A stretch of 55,409 nt of DNA, from assembly GCA_002354655.1 (NCBI GenBank), contig DELY01000021.1:1-55409 (forward strand). Direction: 5' to 3'. The stretch is from Pseudomonas sp. UBA2684 (lineage in GTDB: Bacteria; Pseudomonadota; Gammaproteobacteria; Pseudomonadales; Pseudomonadaceae). The notes below the pieces were generated by a model. It saw nothing but the letters and a program-made list of their open reading frames with translations, made no database searches and was not told the origin of the DNA. Each line of letters opens with the position of its first letter. Position 1 is the stretch's first letter. Shown here in pieces: positions 29,304-35,608 of the stretch. The position numbers and the translations under genes are program-made.

Positions 29304-29549
29304 ATGGGTATTATCGGTACCATTTTTATCGGCCTGATCGTGGGGCTGATTGCGCGCTTCCTCAAGCCCGGCGACGACAGCATGGGATGGATCATGACGA
29401 TTCTGATCGGCATCGGCGGCTCATTCGCCGCGACCTATGGCGGTCAAGCGCTGGGTATCTACCAGGCCGGTCAGGCGGCTGGATTTATTGGCGCGGTGAT
29501 CGGCGCCATCGTCCTGCTGGTAATCTACGGCATGCTCAAGAAAAGCTAG
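29304..29549 (+). CDS. GlsB/YeaQ/YmgE-family small membrane protein
   Basis: An 81-aa protein with three hydrophobic Gly-rich segments (IGTIFIGLIVGLIARFL, WIMTILIGIGGSFAATYGG and FIGAVIGAIVLLVIYGML), the transglycosylase-associated/GlsB stress-response family. It sits in the inner membrane; the exact role is unknown in Gram-negatives. It has its own ribosome site (GGAG) and an intrinsic terminator immediately after. Confidence 0.9.
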   Translation: MGIIGTIFIGLIVGLIARFLKPGDDSMGWIMTILIGIGGSFAATYGGQALGIYQAGQAAGFIGAVIGAIVLLVIYGMLKKS

Positions 29550-29559
29550 GCCAGACATC

Positions 29560-29594
29560 CCGCCCATGCTGCTGTATGCGGCATGGGCGGTTTT
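29560..29594 (+). terminator. Intrinsic terminator after the GlsB-like gene
   Basis: CCGCCCATGC (29560-29569) and GCATGGGCGG (29581-29590) form a perfect 10-bp stem with an 11-nt loop followed by TTTT, 11 bases past the stop codon. Confidence 0.85.
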
Positions 29595-29636
29595 CTACCG
29601 TTCCCATAGCGCTGCTTTACATCCGCGAGCCACCCT

Positions 29637-30170
29637 ATGCGCCACCTGTTGCTGCCCCTGCTGTTGCTCAGCAGCTTGGCTCTGGCCGAGCTGCCGGAGA
29701 CCGACTGGCTCGAACTGATGCCGGAAGAAGACCGTTTAGCGCTGGAGAGCATGCCGGAAATCAGCCATAACAGCCCCGAGCAGGACAGTGCTTTCTACAA
29801 CTCGGGCGGCCTCAAGCAACAAGACCAGAACCTGCCGGCAGTGATGTACTCGGCCAAGACGGTCGCCGCTTTCGACGGCAAGCAAGTTCGCCTGGGCGGC
29901 TACCCCGTCCCGCTGGAAACCGACGCGCAGGGGCGCAGCACCCTGTTCTTCCTCGTCCCCTATCCCGGCGCCTGCATCCACGTCCCACCGCCACCGCCCA
30001 ATCAGCTAGTGCTGGTGCGCTATCCCAAAGGCATCGAACTGGAAGACATCTATGCTCCGCTATGGGTCAACGGCACCCTTAAGGTCGAGCCGGTGAGCAA
30101 CGAACTGGCGGATGCGGCGTATGCGTTGGAGGCGGGGGAGGTCAGGGTGGTGGAGGAAAGCGACCTATAA
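29637..30170 (+). CDS. DUF3299 secreted protein
   Basis: A 177-aa protein with an N-terminal signal peptide (MRHLLLPLLLLSSLALA, cleavage about residue 17). The body has VRLGGYPVPLETD, FFLVPYPGACIHVPPPPPNQLV and a C-terminal acidic tail, the pattern of DUF3299 proteins found downstream of purEK-like loci in pseudomonads. These are periplasmic or lipid-associated and have been linked loosely to MacB-type export; no function can be assigned here. Confidence 0.82.
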   Translation: MRHLLLPLLLLSSLALAELPETDWLELMPEEDRLALESMPEISHNSPEQDSAFYNSGGLKQQDQNLPAVMYSAKTVAAFDGKQVRLGGYPVPLETDAQGRSTLFFLVPYPGACIHVPPPPPNQLVLVRYPKGIELEDIYAPLWVNGTLKVEPVSNELADAAYALEAGEVRVVEESDL

Positions 30171-30236
30171 CGGCCGTGTGTTGGCCTTCTTCCGGCACAT
30201 CTCGGTTACCCCACGGGTGCTCAGCGGGTGGTCGGT

Positions 30237-30419
30237 TCAGTTGGCCTCGATGGCGCGTAGCAGCGCCGCCGACGTCAGCGTGTGCGTGGCAGGGCCCGCC
30301 TCCACGCCCAGCGTCAGCGGTGTAGTGCCATCCGCGTCATACACGAAATAGGTGTTGCCGCGGGTCACTTCATGGGTTTTCGTACCCGCCATCGCGATGG
30401 TCTTTGGTGCCGCCGACAT
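30237..30419 (-). CDS. Hypothetical 60-aa protein at the left end of the T6SS island
   Basis: A 60-aa frame (MSAAPKTIAMAGTKTHEVTR at the start) with no signal peptide or membrane segment and no family I recognise. Its ATG overlaps a TGA that ends an 11-residue remnant starting MKHILSA, which is a copy of the signal-peptide start of the gene at 33829-33972. It may be the 3' end of an older gene left at a recombination junction; in-frame codons continue upstream of the ATG without a clear start. Confidence 0.4.
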   Translation of the reverse strand: MSAAPKTIAMAGTKTHEVTRGNTYFVYDADGTTPLTLGVEAGPATHTLTSAALLRAIEAN

Positions 30420-30432
30420 CAGTTCGTCAGCA

Positions 30433-30530
30433 TGGCGGATAGTATGTGCTTCATGGTGTGAAGGTTTCCTTGCTCGAGGATGTTTCTCTGGAGGATGGCT
30501 TCTAACTTTTGTGCGTCCTCCGTAATAAAG
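30433..30530 (-). repeat. Direct repeat A: duplicated gene head and leader
   Basis: About 95 bases closely matching 33951-34047, including the ATG (30454) and the codons for MKHILSA plus the upstream leader (GAAGCCATCCTC and neighbours on the minus strand). Downstream of the seventh codon the two copies diverge abruptly. It is a recombination scar rather than a gene. Confidence 0.75.
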
Positions 30531-30676
30531 GCTTGATGATCGGAGCAGCAGTAAATAAATCAGCTCACCTTTTCCCTACAGAAATATTGGCAACGTAGGC
30601 TCAGGGGGTCAGGCAAGGCCGCGAGCTTTACTGCATAGCGCATACAACCAGGTGTTTAGACTGGCGTTACTACGCG

Positions 30677-31738
30677 TTATTTTCTCGTTCTGACACGCTC
30701 CGGGATTCTCGCCTGCTTTCCGGTTGCGATCATTTTTTCGTAGTACTGGTTGTACGCTTTTTGAGCGGGCTCTTTCTTTCCCAGTGCCCAATAAGCATCC
30801 GCCAGATTCAAGTAGGCGACTGCTCTGTCTGGGTGTTTCAACGTGATGTACTTCAGCAGCTCTACAGCTTCTTGGTAATAGCCAGCTTGCTCGAACAAGA
30901 AGCCAAGGTCGTTGGACCAGCTGACTTTTTTTGGAAAGTAATATTTTTCAACGATGTATTTCCCAGGGTCGCATGCGCTATCGCCATCTCCTGCAATAAA
31001 ATAGCTGGCAAGGGTTTTCAACTCTTCACGGTCGCCGGCTTTGTAAGCTTGCAGCGCAGCGTTGAAATTATCGGACTCGGTCTGCGACATCAATTTTTCT
31101 GACGCTGCCCCTGATGTTTGATGTTCAAAGCGCAGATCTTTCAGCTTGCCGAATGCACGGGTACCGTCGAAGTCGGCTATCGACGTGAAGGCAAGATGTT
31201 GCTTGTCGATTACGTACGTACTGAGCCGCGACTGCTCGCACTCGGTGTTGTTTTCATTCAACAGGGCCTGTGTAAGGTCGAAGGACTTTGCGGCGCTGTC
31301 GTACTTGAATTTCAGGTTGAAATTGTAGGCGCCATTCCCGTCTTCTCTGGTGATCAGAACCAGATAGTCTCCCGCTTGGGTCGAGGGCGAGAGCAGGGTG
31401 TAGCGCTCACCTTGCAGATCGGTAGCCGATACTTTGCCCCGCTGTTCAGCGGCCAGCTCAGCCATGTAGCCGTCGTAACTATGGGGCGAGTACGCATTTT
31501 CGATGCGAGGTAGGACTTTATCCGAATCAACAACCGTAGCGCCTGTGCGGTCAGTAATCAGCAGGCGCTGGGGGCGGGTGTCGTTGCCGTCTATAAGACG
31601 CAGTTCTTGTAGTGAGGACAGGCCCTCAGGTCGTATTGTTTCGGCGCTCGCAATAACGCTGGCCAGCATCAGGGTTGATGTGAGTGAAAAATGCAGCATG
31701 CTGAGTTTGTTGATGTTCAATTTCAGCACCTGCGTCAT
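30677..31738 (-). CDS. Secreted TPR-containing hypothetical protein
   Basis: 353 aa. A hydrophobic signal peptide lies at residues 14-33 (MLHFSLTSTLMLASVIASAE), so translation may begin at 31699 instead; neither start has a clear ribosome site. The N-terminal half is beta-rich (RLLITDRTGATVVDSDKV, YLVLITREDGNGAYNFNLKF). The C-terminal end carries about two tetratricopeptide units (DLGFLFEQAGYYQEAVELLK, AVAYLNLADAYWALGKKEPA). It is periplasmic by prediction. It lies 73 bases downstream of the LprI-like gene in the T6SS effector region and may belong to an immunity module, but function is unknown. Confidence 0.7.
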   Translation of the reverse strand: MTQVLKLNINKLSMLHFSLTSTLMLASVIASAETIRPEGLSSLQELRLIDGNDTRPQRLLITDRTGATVVDSDKVLPRIENAYSPHSYDGYMAELAAEQRGKVSATDLQGERYTLLSPSTQAGDYLVLITREDGNGAYNFNLKFKYDSAAKSFDLTQALLNENNTECEQSRLSTYVIDKQHLAFTSIADFDGTRAFGKLKDLRFEHQTSGAASEKLMSQTESDNFNAALQAYKAGDREELKTLASYFIAGDGDSACDPGKYIVEKYYFPKKVSWSNDLGFLFEQAGYYQEAVELLKYITLKHPDRAVAYLNLADAYWALGKKEPAQKAYNQYYEKMIATGKQARIPERVRTRK

Positions 31739-31811
31739 TGGGTTGTGTTCACGCCCAGCATATTCTGCAGATATAAAAATATCTGCGTTTTCTATGAGGA
31801 ACTAGTGGTGT

Positions 31812-32213
31812 TTATATGTCGGGAGCTATGCTTTTCAAATAATGTGCTCTATTGTCGCTCATCCTTGAGATGCAGTTATTAATTGTTGTCTGGTGTGCTT
31901 CTGTGGTTTCTTCTATTTCAAAGGCTTCCAGTTTGCAATCGGCATCTCGTAGTCTTATCCATTCTCTTTGTGCGCCTCTCAATAGAGAAAGATACTGGTC
32001 GGAAAGCGCTGGAGATTCTTTGTATTGATGCGTTATGCGGTCTAAAGTCGCCTTGTAAGATAAGTTTAGGGTCTTGTTAGACAAGTCTTTTTTATATTCA
32101 GCGCATTGTGCTATTTGTTGAGATGCTTCAATTTCTTTACATGGATTTTCAACGATATCGCTGAGTGCTGGAAATGCAAGAAAGAATAAGGCAAATGGAT
32201 ATATTTTTTTCAT
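31812..32213 (-). CDS. LprI-family (DUF1311) periplasmic protein, candidate lysozyme-effector immunity
   Basis: 133 aa with a signal peptide (residues 1-18, cleaved near ALS-DI) and the LprI/DUF1311 pattern: paired Cys (NPCKEI, QCAEYKKDL), the core LLRGAQREWIRLRDADCKLEA and NNCISRMSDNRAHYL. LprI of Mycobacterium inhibits lysozyme. Here the gene starts 10 bases after a lysozyme-like T6SS effector remnant, so a role as periplasmic immunity protein is a direct inference from context. The frame is intact although the effector frame is broken. Confidence 0.75.
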   Translation of the reverse strand: MKKIYPFALFFLAFPALSDIVENPCKEIEASQQIAQCAEYKKDLSNKTLNLSYKATLDRITHQYKESPALSDQYLSLLRGAQREWIRLRDADCKLEAFEIEETTEAHQTTINNCISRMSDNRAHYLKSIAPDI

Positions 32214-32223
32214 ATTGGGTGCT

Positions 32224-32771
32224 CTAGTTGTTTCTGAGATACCGGGCTCTATTTCGACCTAGTTCGTACTGGTTGATGGCGGGGGTGTTTTCTATGTAGC
32301 GTATTAATTCTTCTTTATCGTTTTTCATACCGGCTTTCATAGGGTTTGGACCCTTTGTGAAGCCTTGGTAAACAAAGTCGACTAGCACATCCCGAATAAT
32401 TTGGGTAAGGGCCCTCCACTCTGTCCTACCGGACTCGTTCGCAGTCCAGTGATTGTAATTTTTAATAGCGCGCGATACGTAATCTGGATAGATAGTGTTG
32501 AACAGAATTATTTCCTGCTCGGTAGTGATTTCCCCAATACTTGTTTTGTTGTTTCTTACAAATTGCTGCACTGCAGTGCCTTTTTTCCATGTGCCTGGGA
32601 AATTTTTGTCGCTTGATCGTGATTGATTCCGGCATTTTTCATATGGTTATAAATTTCTGATTCGCTTCGGGATCTCATGTCATAGTCGCTGCCTAACGTC
32701 ACCCCTGAAAGATCATTGCCTGGCCAGTGAATGACACGGCTGAAGAACGGGGAGTTGGAAATGTTACCCAC
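32224..32771 (-). pseudogene. Lysozyme/pesticin-like T6SS effector, frameshifted at A_AAA_AAG
   Basis: Two overlapping frames make one protein. The first (from GTG 32771) reads VIHWPGNDLSGVTLGSDYDM, a stretch like the SGVTLG.GYD signature of T4-lysozyme/pesticin-type muramidases. The second (to 32224) continues VQQFVRNNKTS and ends VDFVYQGFTKGPNPMKAGM and further. The shift falls at codons GGA AAA AAG; stepping back one base gives KKGTAVQQF and a continuous product of roughly 180 aa. No better start exists upstream and the N-terminus looks truncated. The usual catalytic Glu before the GN.SGVT block is not evident. It could be a decayed gene, or it could be expressed through -1 frameshifting. 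The LprI-like gene follows 10 bases later. Confidence 0.6.
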
Positions 32772-32842
32772 ACGTTCAACGATTTTGAAGCGACGCCCTG
32801 TTATGACTTGTCCTATGAAAAAGTTGTAATCGTCTTTAACGG

Positions 32843-33322
32843 TCAGAGGCCGCAGGCCGCTCCGAAGGTCTTGTAGGTGGCCGTCTGGCCGGCAGATTCG
32901 AAGATAAGGTCAACGTGCCGGTCATCTGACTCGTTGTATTCGGACTGATTAAACTGGCTGACCGTGGTGAGGGCGGCGCTCATGTCTTCGAGGGCATAGG
33001 CGGTGAGCGTCTCATTGATCTCGCGCTGCTGCAGTTCATGGACAAATCCATCGACCTTGACGAACAGCACTTCATCAATCTCAACGGCGATTGGTTGGGC
33101 ATCGTCCAGGGCCTGGTACTGCTCATCGGCCGGAACCAGCGCGCAGCGGTAATTCTCGATGCTGCCGCCCTCCTGGTATTGGGTGGCGGCTTCCTGATAG
33201 GTAATGGGTTCAAGTTCAAGGGCCTTACAACCAGCTAGGTAGCCACAGGACAGGATGAATACGATCATCTGGCCGGCGATATACCGGCTCCCAGGCGTGT
33301 TTGTTTGGGTGATGGCGTTCAC
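32843..33322 (-). CDS. Lipoprotein of unknown function (candidate immunity)
   Basis: 159 aa from a GTG start with GAGG 6 nt upstream. The signal peptide has a lipobox LAGC (IVFILSCGYLAGCKALE), so the mature protein starts at Cys near residue 32 and is membrane anchored. The rest is acidic with an EYNESDDRHVDLIFES region and two further Cys. No known domain is recognised. It lies between a vgrG 3' scrap and the lysozyme-like effector; lipoproteins in such positions are often immunity proteins. Confidence 0.65.
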   Translation of the reverse strand: MNAITQTNTPGSRYIAGQMIVFILSCGYLAGCKALELEPITYQEAATQYQEGGSIENYRCALVPADEQYQALDDAQPIAVEIDEVLFVKVDGFVHELQQREINETLTAYALEDMSAALTTVSQFNQSEYNESDDRHVDLIFESAGQTATYKTFGAACGL

Positions 33323-33355
33323 TGTCTACCTCAGCCTGAAAATTTAGGGTTCTTT

Positions 33356-33828
33356 TTACTTTCTTTTGGGGTTGAACAGGCCGCCCACCAACACCTCATC
33401 CAACAAATTCCCCGCCTTATCGCTATCCGCCGCCCCCGGCAGTACCGGTGGTTTGATACCGATACCCGAGCCTTTGCCCGGGGCGCCGCCGGCGTTGATT
33501 TTGGCCTGAGGGCCGCTGATGGTAATGCCGCCTGGGTCGAGTTTGATAAAGCTGCCGCCGGCTTTGCTCAGTAGGGCGGTGCCGAGTTTGATGTGTTGGT
33601 TCTGTCCGACGGTGAGGTGGTCGTCGGGTTTGACTTCGACCTTACGGTCGGCGATGACCGTCATGTGTTCTTCGGCTTTGAGCTCGGTGTAGCTGTTGGC
33701 TTCGATGCTGTCGCGGCGTTCGTGGCCAATGCGGATCTTCTGGTCGTGCTCGATGTTCTCGTCCCAGTTGCGCTGGGCGTGGATAAAGATTTGCTCGGCG
33801 CCCTTGCGGTCCCCGATGCGCAATTCGT
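33356..33828 (-). pseudogene. vgrG 3' fragment (beta-helix tip) with internal in-frame deletion
   Basis: Encodes RKGAEQIFIHAQRNWDENIE through GGAPGKGSGIGIKPPVLPG, nearly identical to the C-terminus of the complete vgrG at 40519-42567. Homology begins at the base pair after GCGCAATTCGT and stops abruptly at 33828, so the gp27/gp5-like part is missing. Relative to the complete gene 72 bases (24 codons) are deleted between two GCCGGC copies, joining LLSKAG to GSFIKLD. The fragment has no proper start and cannot form a spike. Confidence 0.85.
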
Positions 33829-33972
33829 GATCGTCAACTCGCCGGTGTCCATGTTCCCTTGGTAGGTTTCCGTGACTCCGCCTCTATTGGCTGTGACGGT
33901 GTACGTCCGCGCTTGCGCGGTGGTGACCAGCGCAAGTGATAGAAGCAGTGTGGCGGATAGTATGTGCTTCAT
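33829..33972 (-). pseudogene. Truncated secreted-protein head fused out of frame to a vgrG fragment
   Basis: From ATG 33972: a signal peptide MKHILSATLLLSLALVTTAQ, followed by RTYTVTANRGGVTETYQGNM and DTGELTI. At 33828 the sequence switches to vgrG DNA in a different frame, so the rest is lost. The mature part has no family I recognise. The leader and first codons are duplicated at 30433-30530. Confidence 0.7.
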
Positions 33973-34047
33973 GGTGTGAAGGTTTCCTTGGCTGAGGATT
34001 TTTCCCTGAGGATGGCTTCAAACTTTCGTGCGTACCCTGCAATAAGA
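33951..34047 (-). repeat. Direct repeat B: duplicated gene head and leader
   Basis: Matches 30433-30530 over about 95 bases with scattered differences, covering the leader and first codons of the MKHILSA gene. The copies are in the same orientation and 3.5 kb apart, so they bracket the lysozyme/LprI/TPR module. Confidence 0.75.
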
Positions 34048-34301
34048 GCCTGCTTATCGGTACCGTTGATGATTCTCCGGGCACTTAAGTAGTCCACGCT
34101 AGAACTATTGATGTAGTTGACTAGTTTTTTGCCGGTGAAAGCTTAATTTTCTCGTCTAATTGCAACACCACGCTGTGCAGGGTTGTTTTCCCAAAGTCTT
34201 TTCATGCTTCTAAATCGGGAGGGGATAAGTTCAATATGTCGAAGAAGCGCTCGGCGATTTGTGTTGAATTGTTGCGCGTGCCATGTACGAACTAGAGGTC
34301 G
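34048..34301. other. Gene-free segment in the T6SS island
   Basis: About 250 AT-rich bases with stop codons in all frames. A 19-codon plus-strand frame near 34235 with a GGGAGGGG site ahead of it is too short to support. I see nothing else; it may be the remains of a lost module. Confidence 0.4.
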
Positions 34302-34865
34302 TCAATAGTTCATCAAATAGTGAAAATACATGCCTTTCCTGTCGATGACGTTACATAAGCCAATTGATGAGTCTTGGCCTGTAGGGGACATTCCCGCTGC
34401 CATGACGCCAGTCATCATATAAAGTGGATCGCAGACGAAAAGCTTTGTGGAAAATGTATGGTGCAGAATTTTTTCAAGATTGTCGTTGTTGAAGTACAGG
34501 GTGTATTTGGTTTTGCCGGTTGGTATGGCCAGTGGGATGGTCACCAAGGCATGCAATACCATGCCGCTCCAGCGCAGTGTTTTCTCGCGGTATGTCCAAA
34601 TGGTGTGGTGTTCATCTGAAGTGATTTCATCAGGTGCTCCCCATGCCAGGCGTACTTCATCGGTGCTATATGTTTTATTTTTTCCTCTGGCGCTGTAGTT
34701 ATAGCCGGCTGTGCGGGTTTTGTTTTCTGTAGAGTACCTCAGTTCAATCGGAAAATTTATGATCTTGCAGTTTGAGTCAATATGGTGACTTGTGGGAGTC
34801 ATGATGCCGACACCAGCACATCCACTAATAGCTAAACAAATACCGATTAGTAATACTATTCTCAT
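34302..34865 (-). CDS. Lipoprotein of unknown function
   Basis: 187 aa from ATG 34865, giving the signal peptide MRIVLLIGICLAISGCAGVG with lipobox ISGC. An in-frame start at 34955 would add 30 residues and overlap the DUF2931 gene, so it is rejected. The mature part has EVRLAWGAPDEITSDEHHT (reminiscent of SmpA/OmlA-like folds), a hydrophobic segment GMVLHALVTIPLAIPTG and a Cys-containing C-terminus. It follows the Tle1-like lipase and DUF2931 genes and may be an additional immunity or accessory lipoprotein. Confidence 0.65.
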   Translation of the reverse strand: MRIVLLIGICLAISGCAGVGIMTPTSHHIDSNCKIINFPIELRYSTENKTRTAGYNYSARGKNKTYSTDEVRLAWGAPDEITSDEHHTIWTYREKTLRWSGMVLHALVTIPLAIPTGKTKYTLYFNNDNLEKILHHTFSTKLFVCDPLYMMTGVMAAGMSPTGQDSSIGLCNVIDRKGMYFHYLMNY

Positions 34866-34948
34866 GGAAACCTTTTTCAGATTTTCGATTGTGTCTCTAG
34901 TAATAAGTAATGATTTAGGGTGGCAGGGTTGGCGATTTAATTGTGTCG

Positions 34949-35608
34949 CTACCAACTGCCATAGGGAATACCGAATTGCTCAATATATGTTTTTGATGCC
35001 TCGGAAAGGGGACGATACTTGCCTCCAGATGTTCCGTCATAAGGCCCATTTTTATTAACAACCCCTTCGAATCGGCCGATTTCCATAGCCTTCAAGCATC
35101 CGCCGCGTAACCAAACCTTGGCAATGCCGCCGGGAGCCAAGCCAATTGTGATGACCTTCCGGTGATTAATTGTTAAGCGCCGGTCTTTCCGGGCGCAGTC
35201 TCCAACCTCTCTGGGGGTCGTCATTTCATTGTGGATCCATTCCGGTACGTTGATCCGCACGTTATAGGTTTGCGGTTCAACCAATGATTGCCAGCGCACA
35301 AATATTATTTCTGGCAGGTCGACTCCTGAGATGGATTTTGAGCTGCCCCCAGGTTTTGTAGGCCAACCAGTGGGGTTTCCTTTGTTATTGGCTGGACTAC
35401 GCATTGCCACTCTGCCGCCATGGACGCGTTCAAATACTAGTCCGTGCTGATCAATGACATCAACGCTTTCCACCCATACTTCCATATAATTAGGGGCCAG
35501 CATGCTTATAGACCAACTATCGTAGGGTAACTTAGGTTTCCCTTGGCCGATGGCACAGCCGCTGAGGCACAGAGTGGCCAGCCATAACAGCAGCACGGAC
35601 AGTTTCAT
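34949..35608 (-). CDS. DUF2931-type lipoprotein, candidate Tle1 lipase immunity
   Basis: 219 aa with signal peptide and lipobox LSGC (LLWLATLCLSGCAIG). The body shows YDSWSISMLAPNYMEVWVES, VDLPEIIFVRWQSLVEPQTY and FGIPYGSW at the C-terminus, a pattern I associate with DUF2931 lipoproteins found beside T6SS lipase effectors. Its ATG overlaps the lipase stop codon (ATGA), implying co-translation and an effector-immunity relation. It would act in the periplasm, anchored to a membrane. The frame is intact although the lipase is interrupted. Confidence 0.75.
   Translation of the reverse strand: MKLSVLLLWLATLCLSGCAIGQGKPKLPYDSWSISMLAPNYMEVWVESVDVIDQHGLVFERVHGGRVAMRSPANNKGNPTGWPTKPGGSSKSISGVDLPEIIFVRWQSLVEPQTYNVRINVPEWIHNEMTTPREVGDCARKDRRLTINHRKVITIGLAPGGIAKVWLRGGCLKAMEIGRFEGVVNKNGPYDGTSGGKYRPLSEASKTYIEQFGIPYGSW

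Noticed and set aside
34235-34297. 19-codon plus-strand frame with a GGGAGGGG site
   Set aside because: Too short, no recognisable features, and isolated on the strand opposite to all surrounding genes.
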